A DNA stretch of 64,000 nucleotides from Solirubrobacter soli DSM 22325 (GTDB lineage: Bacteria; Actinomycetota; Thermoleophilia; Solirubrobacterales; Solirubrobacteraceae): NCBI RefSeq assembly GCF_000423665.1, contig NZ_AUIK01000001.1, positions 186,001-250,000 on the forward strand, in the 5' to 3' direction. Shown here piece by piece: positions 22,960 to 31,092 of the stretch. The notes under the pieces are model-generated. The model had not been told where the DNA came from. It ran no database searches and saw only the letters and a list, made by a program, of their open reading frames with translations. How positions within the stretch are numbered: the stretch's first letter is position 1; each line of letters starts with the position of its first letter. The position numbers were made by a program, and so were the translations under genes.

Positions 22960-23937
22960 CGCGGTGAACAGCTCCTCCAACCGCTCGAGCGTGCGCGGCG
23001 TGCCGATCGCCATCACCACGTCCCCCGCGGCCAGCAGCGTGTCGGCCGCGGGCTGCGGGCGGAAGGAGCCGTCGGCGTGACGGACGCCGACGATGTAGGA
23101 GCCGCCGCGCACGTCGCCCACCGTGCGCGCCACGCCCGCGGAACCGCTCTGGACGGTGATCTCCTCGAGCCGGTACTCGGCGGCGACGTCCATCGTGCCG
23201 GTGACGTTCGGGTGCAGCGCGAGCCGCGCCATCTCGGTGCCGGAGGACTTGTATGGCGAGATCACGCGGTCGGCCCCGGCGCGGCGCATCTTGCTCTCGT
23301 TCTCCTCGCGGCTGGCGCGGGCGACGATCGCGATGTCGGGCCGCAGCTCGCGCGCGGTCAACGCGATGAAGATGTTCTCGGCGTCGGAGTCCACGCAGGC
23401 GACGATCGCGCGGGCGCGGGCGATGCCGGCGTCGCGCAGCGCCTCGTCGTCGGACGGGCGGGCGGTGATGAAGCGCACGCCGGGCGCGTAGGCCGCCTCG
23501 CGGTTCTTCGGGTCGTCGTCGACGACGACATACAGCGCGCCCGCCGCGCGCAGATCGCTCGCGACCTGGCGGCCGACCCGCCCGAAGCCGCAGACGATGT
23601 AGTGGTCTCTGAGTCGCTCGGTCATCCTGCGCGCGCGTCGTTCCGACAGGAGTGTGCCCAATTCGCCGGTGACGACGAGCTCGGTCAACGAGACCAGGGC
23701 GTAGAAGAGCGTGCCGACGCCGAGGAACGTCAGGACGACCTTGACGATCTCGCCGGCGGTGTCGTGCGGCGCCTGGATCGCGCCGGTGGTCGCGACCGTG
23801 TCGATCGTCCAGATGAACGCGTCCCAGGCGTTCCGGTGCTCGAGCAGCGCGTAGGCGATCGTGCCGCCCGCGATCAGCACGCACAGGGCGAGCCCGAGCA
23901 TCGCCAGGCGCCGGAAGACGTCGCGGGTGTGCGACAT
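22936..23937 (-). CDS. Two-TM potassium channel with RCK (TrkA-N/TrkA-C) domains
   Basis: A 333-residue protein with the MthK layout: TM1 (about 11-32), a pore helix and filter, TM2 (about 64-90), then an RCK domain with Rossmann motif YIVCGFGRVGRQVA (113-126) and a TrkA-C domain to the end. The filter region reads TIDTVATTGAIQAP (44-57), not TVGYGD or TVGFGD, so ion selectivity may differ. It should gate K+ or cation flux in response to a cytoplasmic ligand. It is divergent from the GAF kinase by 67 bases. Confidence 0.88.
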   Translation of the reverse strand: MSHTRDVFRRLAMLGLALCVLIAGGTIAYALLEHRNAWDAFIWTIDTVATTGAIQAPHDTAGEIVKVVLTFLGVGTLFYALVSLTELVVTGELGTLLSERRARRMTERLRDHYIVCGFGRVGRQVASDLRAAGALYVVVDDDPKNREAAYAPGVRFITARPSDDEALRDAGIARARAIVACVDSDAENIFIALTARELRPDIAIVARASREENESKMRRAGADRVISPYKSSGTEMARLALHPNVTGTMDVAAEYRLEEITVQSGSAGVARTVGDVRGGSYIVGVRHADGSFRPQPAADTLLAAGDVVMAIGTPRTLERLEELFTASGVAAGE

Positions 23938-24004
23938 GCGCCCATCGTCCTAGATCCAGCGACCGATGTGTTCGACGCGGCACAACGCGTACCGTTGATG
24001 GCGC

Positions 24005-25135
24005 ATGGCCGCCGCCGACAGCACCGCCTTCCGGGCCCTGTCCGACGTCGTGCTGGCGATCGCCGCCGAGCACGAGGTCGAGCCCGTGCTGCAACGGCTC
24101 GTGCACTCCGCGCGCGAGCTGGCGGGCGCGAAGTACGCCGCGCTGGGGATCCCGGACGGCGAGGGCGCCTTCGCCTCGTTCATCACGTCGGGGATGAGCG
24201 ACGAGCTGATCGAGGCGATGGGCCCGCTCCCACGCACCCACGGGATGCTCGGCGCGATGCTCGAGTCCGCCGAGCCGCACCTGACGGACGACATCACGCA
24301 GGACCCGCGCTTCCGCGGCTGGTGGCCGCGCGCGCACCCGCTCATGCGCTCGTTCCTCGGCGTGCCGATCGTGACCCGCGGCGAGGTGCTCGGCGCCGTC
24401 TACCTGACCGAGAAGGAGGACGGCTCGATGTTCTCCGCGGCCGATCAGAAGCTGATCGAGCTGCTGGCTGCGCACGCCGCGATCGCGATCGAGAACACCC
24501 GCCTCTACCAGCGCTCGCGCGAGCTGAGCATCATCGAGGAGCGCAACCGGCTGGCGCGTGAGCTGCACGACTCGGTCACGCAGCGGCTGTTCGGCGTGAA
24601 GTTGGCCGCGCAGAGCGCCGCCACGCTGCTCGAGCGCGACCCGTCCAAGGCCGCGGTCGAGTTGCAGCGGGTGTCCGAGCTGGCGAGCGGCGCGATGGAG
24701 GAGCTGCGCGCGGTGGTCTTCGAGCTGCGGCCCGGATCGCTCGAGGCCGAGGGCCTGGCGACCGTGCTGCGCAAGCACGTCGAGGTGCTGCGGCGGGTCA
24801 GCGGCGTGAAGATCGAGCTCGGCGTCTGCGACGTCCCGCGGCTCGCGCCCGGACCCGCGACGCAGGTGCTGCGGATCGCCCAGGAGGCGCTCGGCAACGC
24901 GCTCCGCCACTCGGCCGCCAAGCGGATCAAGGTCAAGCTCGGCGGCGACGGCGAGCGGCTGTTCTTGAAGGTGATCGACGACGGCTGCGGCTTCGACCCG
25001 TCCGGCCCGGAGGTGCGGGGCCAGCGCCTCGGGCTGACCTCGATGGAGGAGCGGGCGACCGAGCTCGGCGGGCACCTGAGCGTGACGTCGCGGCTCGGCG
25101 AAGGGACCACCGTCGCCCTGGAGCTGCCGCTGTGA
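24005..25135 (+). CDS. GAF-domain HisKA_3 histidine kinase (DosS/DevS-like)
   Basis: A 376-residue soluble kinase. One GAF domain (about 20-165) contains RELAGAKYAALGI and RAHPLMRSFLGVPI. The DHp has H188 (RELHDSVTQRLFG), and a GHKL ATPase domain follows (EALGNALRHSAA, DDGCGFDP). The GAF wording resembles the heme GAF of mycobacterial DosS/DosT, with H111 in the HPxM position, but the same motif also occurs in non-heme GAF domains. The stop overlaps its response regulator start (GTGA). Confidence 0.9.
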   Translation: MAAADSTAFRALSDVVLAIAAEHEVEPVLQRLVHSARELAGAKYAALGIPDGEGAFASFITSGMSDELIEAMGPLPRTHGMLGAMLESAEPHLTDDITQDPRFRGWWPRAHPLMRSFLGVPIVTRGEVLGAVYLTEKEDGSMFSAADQKLIELLAAHAAIAIENTRLYQRSRELSIIEERNRLARELHDSVTQRLFGVKLAAQSAATLLERDPSKAAVELQRVSELASGAMEELRAVVFELRPGSLEAEGLATVLRKHVEVLRRVSGVKIELGVCDVPRLAPGPATQVLRIAQEALGNALRHSAAKRIKVKLGGDGERLFLKVIDDGCGFDPSGPEVRGQRLGLTSMEERATELGGHLSVTSRLGEGTTVALELPL

Positions 25136-25758
25136 TCCGCGTCCTGCTCGCCGACGACCACGCCGTCGTCCGCCAGGGCCTGCGCACGTTCCTCGACCTC
25201 CAGGACGACATCGAGGTCGTCGCCGAGGCGGGCGACGGGGAGGCCGCGGTCGACGCCGCCGCCCGCACCGACCCGGACGTCATCCTGCTCGACCTCGTGA
25301 TGCCCAAGCTCGACGGCGTCGGCACGCTCAAGAAGCTGCGCGAGAGCCGCGCGCGGATCATCGTGCTCACGAGCTTCGGCGACGACGACAAGCTGTTCGC
25401 CGCGCTGCGGGCGGGCGCCGCGGGCTACCTGCTCAAGGACGTCGAGCCGGCGGAGCTCGTGCGCTCGATCCGCAACGTCGTCGACGGCAACACGCCTCTG
25501 AGCCCCACGATCGCCACCCGCGTGGTCGAGGAGATCGCGCAGGGCGGCGGCGCCCCCGCCGAGGTCGACGACCTCACCCCGCGCGAGCGCGACGTGCTGA
25601 TCCTCATCGCCCGCGGACGCTCGAACAAGGTCATCGCCCTCGAGCTCGGCGTGGCCGAGAAGACGGTCAAGACCCACGTCTCCCACATCCTCGGCAAGCT
25701 CGGCCTCACCGACCGCACCCAGGCGGCCCTCTACGCCGTCCGGCACGGCCTCGTGTGA
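25132..25758 (+). CDS. LuxR-type response regulator paired with the GAF kinase
   Basis: A 208-residue NarL-family regulator. The receiver phosphoacceptor is D54 (ILLDLVMP), K is in YLLKD, and the LuxR helix-turn-helix spans LTPRERDVLILIARGRSNK to EKTVKTHVSHILGKLG. It starts at a GTG overlapping the kinase stop. A strong hairpin begins at its stop codon. Targets are not visible here. Confidence 0.94.
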   Translation: MIRVLLADDHAVVRQGLRTFLDLQDDIEVVAEAGDGEAAVDAAARTDPDVILLDLVMPKLDGVGTLKKLRESRARIIVLTSFGDDDKLFAALRAGAAGYLLKDVEPAELVRSIRNVVDGNTPLSPTIATRVVEEIAQGGGAPAEVDDLTPRERDVLILIARGRSNKVIALELGVAEKTVKTHVSHILGKLGLTDRTQAALYAVRHGLV

Positions 25759-25806
25759 ACCTAAAGCCCACCTAAGGGGTCTGACCCTTTAGGTGGGCTT
25801 TAGGTT
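25758..25806. terminator. Long palindrome of the GGGGTCTGACCC family behind the regulator
   Basis: AACCTAAAGCCCACCTAA (25758-25775) pairs perfectly with TTAGGTGGGCTTTAGGTT (25789-25806); the 13-base centre GGGGTCTGACCCT can itself fold. The result is a stem of 18 bp or more directly behind the response-regulator stop. It belongs to the same repeat family as 39887-39911 and 53796-53877. It is likely to end transcription, though no U-tract follows. Confidence 0.7.
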
Positions 25807-25867
25807 CGCGGGTCCTAGGTCCAATTGCCAATAGGAAGGGAGCGGCGGCGGGCGTAGCTTCGATGCC

Positions 25868-26530
25868 ATGCCCACCGCCATCGTCACCGGCGCCTCTCGC
25901 GGCCTCGGCCTCGCGCTGGCCCGCGCCCTCGCCGAGCGAGGGTGGGGGCTGGTCATCGACGCCCGCGAGCGTGACCCGCTCAACGCCGTCGCCACCGAGC
26001 TCGCCCAGACCACGAACGTCGTCGCGCTCTCCGGCGACGTCGCCGACCCGCTCCATCGCGAGGCGCTCGTCGCCGCCGCGGGACCCGTCGACCTGCTCGT
26101 CAACAACGCGTCCGTGCTCGGCCCGAGCCCGCAGCCGGCACTCGCGGACTACCCGCTCGACACGCTCGAGCACGTCTACCGCGTCAACGTCTTCGCGCCG
26201 CTCGCGCTGACCCAACTGGCGAACGCGCAGACGACGATCAACGTGACCAGCGACGCCTCCGTCGAGGCCTATGAAGGCTGGGGCGGCTACGGCTCCGCGA
26301 AGGCCGCGCTCGACCACCTGACCGCGATCCTCGCCGCCGAGCAGCCGCAGCGGCGCTTCTACGCCGTCGACCCCGGCGACATGAACACCCGCCTGCACCA
26401 GGAAGCGTTCCCCGGCGAGGACATCTCCGACCGCCCGCCGCCGGAGGACAGCGTCCCGGGTCTGCTCGCGCTGATCGAGGGCGAGCACCCGTCCGGCCGC
26501 TACCAGGCCAAGGCGGTGGTCGCTGTATGA
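25868..26530 (+). CDS. Short-chain dehydrogenase/reductase
   Basis: A 220-residue classical SDR: cofactor loop TGASRGLG (7-14), LVNNAS (77-82), catalytic Ser128 (VTSD), Y141 and K145 (YGSAK). NAD(P)-dependent oxidation or reduction of an unknown carbonyl substrate. The stop overlaps the start of the QueA-family gene (ATGA), so the two are translated together, which makes a link to tRNA or queuine chemistry possible but unproven. Confidence 0.9.
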   Translation: MPTAIVTGASRGLGLALARALAERGWGLVIDARERDPLNAVATELAQTTNVVALSGDVADPLHREALVAAAGPVDLLVNNASVLGPSPQPALADYPLDTLEHVYRVNVFAPLALTQLANAQTTINVTSDASVEAYEGWGGYGSAKAALDHLTAILAAEQPQRRFYAVDPGDMNTRLHQEAFPGEDISDRPPPEDSVPGLLALIEGEHPSGRYQAKAVVAV

Positions 26531-27504
26531 CGGCCATGCACTTCGTCGAGGCGGCCGAGCCGCCGCTCGTCCGCGACGAGGTCCGCCTGATGATCACGGC
26601 GGGCGACGAGCTGATCCACACGGACTTCCTGAGCTTGGCCGATCACCTGGCCCCGGGCGACCTGCTGGTCGTCAACGACTCCGCCACGCTGCCCGCGGCA
26701 CTCCCCGCCCTCAGGGCAGACGGCGAGGCCGTCGATCTGCACCTCTCCACCCCCGATCCCACGAACCCCGATCGGTGGGTGGTGGAGGTGCGGAGCGACG
26801 GGCACCGCGCCCGCGGCAGGGCCGAGACCCTGCGGCTGCCTGGTGGCGGCCGCGCGCAGCTGATCGCGCCCTATCTGAGCCCGAACCGCCTCTGGGTCGC
26901 GCGACTGCAGCTCCCCGAGCCGCTGCTCGCCTACCTGGACCATCACGGCGCCCCGATCCGCTACGCCCACGAGCCGACCGCGCGCCCGCTGGAGGACCAC
27001 CAGACGATCTTCGCCACCCACCCCGGCAGCGCGGAGATGCCGAGCGCCGGCCGCCCGTTCACCAAGCGCGCGCTCACCCGCCTGCGCGAACGCGGCATCG
27101 GCGTCCAGCGCATCACCCTGCACACCGGGGTCAGCTCACAGGAACGCGGGGAGCGGCCGTACCCGGAGCGCTACGCGGTCTCGCACCACACCGCCGAGCG
27201 CGTCAACGCCGCGCAACGGGTCATCGCCGTCGGGACGACCGTCGTCCGCGCGCTGGAGACCGTGGCCGACGGCGACGGTGTCGTCCACCCCGGAGAAGGC
27301 TGGACGAACCTCGTCGTCACCCCTGAGCGCGGGGTCCGCGCGGTCGACGGCCTGCTCACCGGCTGGCATGAGCCGGAGGCGAGCCATCTGCTGCTGCTCG
27401 AGGCCGTCGGCGGGCGCGAGCTCGTCGAGCGTTCCTACGCCGCCGCCGCGGCAAGCGGTTACCGGCGGCACGAGTTCGGCGACCTGCACCTGTTGCTGCG
27501 CTGA
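26527..27504 (+). CDS. queA: QueA-family S-adenosylmethionine:tRNA ribosyltransferase-isomerase
   Basis: A 325-residue QueA homologue. Family motifs: VVNDSATLPAALP (NDTRVxPARL in QueA), ITLHTGVSS, MPSAGRPFTKRAL, AVGTTVVRALE and AVDGLLTGWHEPEASHLLLLEA. QueA transfers and isomerises the ribosyl of SAM onto preQ1-tRNA to give epoxyqueuosine. Several motif residues differ from canonical QueA (the usual HVGLGTF is HTGVSS), and no other queuosine synthesis gene is present, so this may be a paralogue with a changed substrate. Confidence 0.8.
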   Translation: MTAMHFVEAAEPPLVRDEVRLMITAGDELIHTDFLSLADHLAPGDLLVVNDSATLPAALPALRADGEAVDLHLSTPDPTNPDRWVVEVRSDGHRARGRAETLRLPGGGRAQLIAPYLSPNRLWVARLQLPEPLLAYLDHHGAPIRYAHEPTARPLEDHQTIFATHPGSAEMPSAGRPFTKRALTRLRERGIGVQRITLHTGVSSQERGERPYPERYAVSHHTAERVNAAQRVIAVGTTVVRALETVADGDGVVHPGEGWTNLVVTPERGVRAVDGLLTGWHEPEASHLLLLEAVGGRELVERSYAAAAASGYRRHEFGDLHLLLR

Positions 27505-27522
27505 CGCGCCTATGCTCCGCAG

Positions 27523-29115
27523 ATGCGGGGCCTCGAAGAGCGCCTCCGGCTCGCCCTGGAAGGGACCGAGACCGGCTTCTGGGAGTGGTTCGTGGACACC
27601 GACGTCGTCGAGTGGTCGGACAACATGGGCCCGCTCTACGGCCTCCCGCGGGGCCACCAGCCGGCCGGCGTCGAGGACTTCCTGCGCCTGCTCGAGCCCG
27701 ATGACCGCGAGCAGATGGGCAAGCACGTCCAGGCCGCGCTCGCGGACGGCACGCCCTACGAGATGGACCTGCGGATCGTCCTCCCGGACAAGGGCCTGCG
27801 CTGGCTGCACGCGCGGGCGCGGGCGGTCGTGACCGACGGGCGGACGGAGCGCATCACCGGGCTGCTGAGCGACGTCACCGAGCGCCGCCAGCGCGAGGAG
27901 GCGCACGCGTTCTTCGACGCCGCCAGCCAGGTGCTCGCCCGCTCGATGGACCCAGTCGAGACGCTCGAGGAGGTCGCGCGCCTCGCCGTTCCCGCGCTCG
28001 CGGACTGGTGCTCGGTCCAGCTCGCCGACGACCAGCGGGCGGTCGCCGTCGCCCACGTCGATCCCGACAAGGTCCGCTGGGCGCTCGAGCTGCAGGAGCG
28101 CTACCCGCCGGATCCCGATGCTCCGACCGGCGCGCCGGCGGTCATCCGCTCCGGCCGCTCAGAGCTGTACCCGCTGATCGACCGCGCGCTGCTCGAGGCC
28201 GCCGCGCTCGACGAGGAGCAGATCCAGCTCGTCCGCGACCTGCAGATGCACTCGGTGATGGTGGTTCCGCTGCTCGCGCGCGGCCGGACGCTCGGGGCGA
28301 TGACGTTCGTCTGGGCGGAATCGGGACGTCAGTACTCGACGCGGGAGCTCGAGCTGGCGGAGGAGCTCGGCCGCCGCGCCGGGCTCGCGCTCGACCACGC
28401 CCGCCTGTTCGCCCGCGAGCACGCGACCGCGGCGATGTTGCAGCGCGCGCTCCTCCCCGCCACGCTGCCGGAGCTGCCCGGGTACGAGCTCGAAGTCCGC
28501 TACGTCCCCAGCGACTCGCGCGACCACGCCGGCGGCGACTGGTACGACGCGTTCGCGCTCGGCGACGACCGGATCGGGATCGTGATCGGCGACGTCGGCG
28601 GGCGCGGGATGAGCGCCGCCGCGACGATGGGCCAGATCCGCAACGCGCTGCGCGCCTACGCGCTCAAGGGCGCCGCCGGCCCGCACGAGGTGATCGACGA
28701 CCTGCACACGCTCGTCGAGGCCTCGGCGGGCGCGATCACCTTCGTCACCGTCGTCTACGTCGTGCTGGACCCGCGGACGGGCGAGTGCGAGATCGCGACC
28801 GCCGGGCACCTGCCGGCGCTGATCGCCGGCCGCGGGTACGTATCCGCCCCGCGCTGCCCGCCCCTCGGGTTCAGCGGCCCCGATCCGTGCGCGAGCGGGC
28901 GCTTCACGCTCGCTCCCGGGGAGACGTTGTGGCTCTATACGGACGGGCTGATCGAGTCGCGGCGGCGGCCGCTCGACGACGGCCTCGCGGCGCTCGAGGA
29001 GGCGGCGGCGCGGGCGAGGGGCACGCTGGCGGAGATCGCCGACCGGCTCGTGGTCGAGCTTCCCGCGTCGCGCGACGACGACATCGCGCTGCTCGGGCTG
29101 CGCCGGTTTCAGTAG
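27523..29115 (+). CDS. PAS-GAF-SpoIIE (PP2C) serine phosphatase
   Basis: A 530-residue soluble signalling protein. Residues 1-125 are a PAS domain (GTETGFWEWFVDTDVVEWS), residues 130-300 a GAF domain, and residues 310-530 a SpoIIE/RsbU phosphatase (LQRALLPATLPELPG, HAGGDWYDAFAL, IGDVGGRGMSAAATM, AGHLPALI, LYTDGLIESR). The aspartates in AGGDWYD and IGDVGG bind the metals. Such enzymes dephosphorylate STAS anti-anti-sigma factors; the kinase at 4280 is a possible opponent. The 3' end overlaps the convergent gene by 7 bases. Confidence 0.92.
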   Translation: MRGLEERLRLALEGTETGFWEWFVDTDVVEWSDNMGPLYGLPRGHQPAGVEDFLRLLEPDDREQMGKHVQAALADGTPYEMDLRIVLPDKGLRWLHARARAVVTDGRTERITGLLSDVTERRQREEAHAFFDAASQVLARSMDPVETLEEVARLAVPALADWCSVQLADDQRAVAVAHVDPDKVRWALELQERYPPDPDAPTGAPAVIRSGRSELYPLIDRALLEAAALDEEQIQLVRDLQMHSVMVVPLLARGRTLGAMTFVWAESGRQYSTRELELAEELGRRAGLALDHARLFAREHATAAMLQRALLPATLPELPGYELEVRYVPSDSRDHAGGDWYDAFALGDDRIGIVIGDVGGRGMSAAATMGQIRNALRAYALKGAAGPHEVIDDLHTLVEASAGAITFVTVVYVVLDPRTGECEIATAGHLPALIAGRGYVSAPRCPPLGFSGPDPCASGRFTLAPGETLWLYTDGLIESRRRPLDDGLAALEEAAARARGTLAEIADRLVVELPASRDDDIALLGLRRFQ

Positions 29116-29951
29116 TAGACGGTGTGGGCGATGTGCGCCGGACGCTCGGTGTACGGCGGCTTGACGCCGCGGTTCCACAGCCAGTTGTCGAGCAGGCGCG
29201 GCGCGACGCCGAGCTCGTGGGCGAGCCGCTCGCACGCGTGCACGGCGCACGCGCGCAGCTCGCGCTCGAACTCCCCGCCCGGCGTGAGCGGCAGGCCCAT
29301 GTCGATCCGCCGCTCCAGCTCCTCGGAGTAGCGCAGCACGCCGTCGACGCGGAGGACGTGCGGGACGAGGTTGTCGGCGAAGATCGTCAGGCGGTCGATG
29401 TCGGGGTAACTGACCACGCCGGCCAGGTGCAGGTCGTTCGCGGCGATCTGCGCGCGCTTGTAGAAGCCGACGTCGTCGAAGAACGGCATCCCGGTCGCGA
29501 GCCGCTCGGCGAGATCCTCCGCGCTGTCGCCGAGGATCTTCTCCATCGGGCGGTGGCCGAGGAAGGCGCCGAGGTGGTTCAGCGCGGCGGCGTAGAGGCG
29601 GGTGAGTTGGTGGTCGGCGGGCATGCCGAGCGCCGCGCCGACGGTGGGCGGGTCGAGCGCGCGCAGCTGATCGGACGTCCAGGGCCGTTCGGCGCGGGCG
29701 TGCTCGGTCAGTCGTTTGGTGAGGCCGTCGGTCGTCACCTGCAGCTCGCCGAACCAGCCGGACCCGAAATTGATCGCGTCGAGGATCAGCACGTAACGGG
29801 CGACCGCCTCGGGCGAGCCCTCGAGAAAGTGCAGCTCCTGGTCCAATCCGCTGATCCCGCCGGAGGCGATCCGCACGTCGGGATCGATGCTGACGTGGCG
29901 GGCGGTGGCGGCAATACCAGCGCAATGAACGCGGACTCGATCGGTCAGCAC
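29109..29951 (-). CDS. Queuosine salvage protein (DUF2419 / Q_salvage family)
   Basis: A 280-residue protein of the DUF2419 family, whose eukaryotic members (Qng1) release queuine from queuosine 5'-phosphate. Recognisable motifs: RYVLILDAINFGSGWF, GFYKRAQIAANDLHLAG, TIFADNLVPHVLRVDGVL and DNWLWNRG near the C-terminus. It lies 1.6 kb from a QueA homologue, on the opposite strand. The ATG at 29951 is the first available start and lies 29 bases from the divergent lipoprotein gene. Confidence 0.83.
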   Translation of the reverse strand: MLTDRVRVHCAGIAATARHVSIDPDVRIASGGISGLDQELHFLEGSPEAVARYVLILDAINFGSGWFGELQVTTDGLTKRLTEHARAERPWTSDQLRALDPPTVGAALGMPADHQLTRLYAAALNHLGAFLGHRPMEKILGDSAEDLAERLATGMPFFDDVGFYKRAQIAANDLHLAGVVSYPDIDRLTIFADNLVPHVLRVDGVLRYSEELERRIDMGLPLTPGGEFERELRACAVHACERLAHELGVAPRLLDNWLWNRGVKPPYTERPAHIAHTVYY

Positions 29952-29980
29952 TCCCGGACAGGCTACGGTGACGGGCCGCT

Positions 29981-30889
29981 ATGAAACGTGTCGCTCTGCT
30001 TTTCCTCGTGCTGGGGCTCGCCGCCTGTGGCTCTTCGAAGCCGAGCAGCACGCCCGCCACCATCGCTCTGGACTTCACCCCGAACGCCGTCCACGCGCCG
30101 CTGTACATGGCCGGTGACGCGCTGAAGATCCAGAAGCCGGGCGCCGGTCCGGACTCGCTCAAGCTCGTCTCGACCGGCAAGGTCGACCTCGGCGTGCTCG
30201 ACATCCACGACCTCGCGATCGCCCGCGAGCAGGGCGTCGACGTCGTCGCCGTGGGCGTGCTCGTCGGCAAGCCGCTGGCCGCCTTGATCGCGCAGCCTGG
30301 CGTCGGACGCCCGCGCGACCTCGCCGGGAAGACCGTCGGCGTCTCCGGCCTGCCGAGCGATCCCGCCTTCCTGAAGGCGATCGTCGAGGACGACGGTGGC
30401 GACTACGCCAAGATCAAGCAGGTCACGATCGGCTTCAACGCGGTCTCGCGGCTGCTGACGAAGCGGGTCGACGCCGTGCCGGCCTTCTGGAACGCCGAGG
30501 GCGTGGTGTTGAAGGCGCGCGGGCTGGACGCGAAGGAGTTCCGGGTCGAGGACTACGGCGCGCCGCCGTACCCGGAGGTCGTCCTGGTGACGGCGCGCAA
30601 GACGCTGGATGCCAAGCGGGCGACGATCGATGCGGCGCTGGCGGCGATCCGCGGCGGCGTGGCGGCCGCGCGCAAGGACCCGGCCAAGGCGGTGTCGTTG
30701 ATCGCCAAGGCGGCGGAGACCGACGACACCAAGCTCGAGCGCGAACAGCTGGACGCGGTGCTGCCGCTGTTCGCGGACGACCTGAAGGCGCCCACGGACG
30801 TGCTCAACGCGTGGGCGGACTTCGACGCGCGGATCGGGCTCGTGAAGACCCGCCCCGACGTGTCGAAGATGTTCGACTTCGGGGCTTAA
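29981..30889 (+). CDS. ThiY/NMT1-like substrate-binding lipoprotein
   Basis: A 302-residue periplasmic-type binding protein with a lipoprotein signal (GLAACGSS, lipid-modified C16). The start of the mature domain, IALDFTPNAVHAPLYMA, is typical of the ThiY/NMT1 family that binds thiamine pyrimidine precursors. No permease or ATPase gene is adjacent, so it is an orphan or uses another transporter. The 29-base gap before it is too short for a TPP riboswitch. A hairpin follows the stop. Confidence 0.85.
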   Translation: MKRVALLFLVLGLAACGSSKPSSTPATIALDFTPNAVHAPLYMAGDALKIQKPGAGPDSLKLVSTGKVDLGVLDIHDLAIAREQGVDVVAVGVLVGKPLAALIAQPGVGRPRDLAGKTVGVSGLPSDPAFLKAIVEDDGGDYAKIKQVTIGFNAVSRLLTKRVDAVPAFWNAEGVVLKARGLDAKEFRVEDYGAPPYPEVVLVTARKTLDAKRATIDAALAAIRGGVAAARKDPAKAVSLIAKAAETDDTKLEREQLDAVLPLFADDLKAPTDVLNAWADFDARIGLVKTRPDVSKMFDFGA

Positions 30890-31092
30890 AGCGAGGCGCC
30901 CGGACCGCTGTCACCGTCCGGGCTGCCGTCGATCAATGTTTGGCGGCCTCTAAGCGGGCCTCCGGGGCTGCAGAGCCGAGTGCGACGGGCCTTCCGGCCC
31001 GCCCGCCGGTCATATGAACTGAGCGTCCGGCGGATCTACCATGTATATGCGGACATGGTTGCGCACAGGGCTCTCATGCGCAACCCGGATTG
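30890..31092. terminator. Hairpin-rich convergent intergenic region
   Basis: Four perfect dyads lie in 200 bases between the lipoprotein gene (+) and the orphan kinase (-): GCCCGGAC/GTCCGGGC (30898-30923), CGGGCC/GGCCCG (30986-31001), ACCATGT/ACATGGT (31038-31059) and GGTTGCGCA/TGCGCAACC (31057-31085). The first follows the lipoprotein stop and the last follows the kinase stop, so they are probable terminators for each strand. No ORF or tRNA is seen. Confidence 0.55.

Noticed and set aside
29952..29980. TPP riboswitch upstream of the ThiY-like gene
   Set aside because: Only 29 bases separate it from the divergent gene, too short for the aptamer, and the conserved CUGAGA motif is absent.
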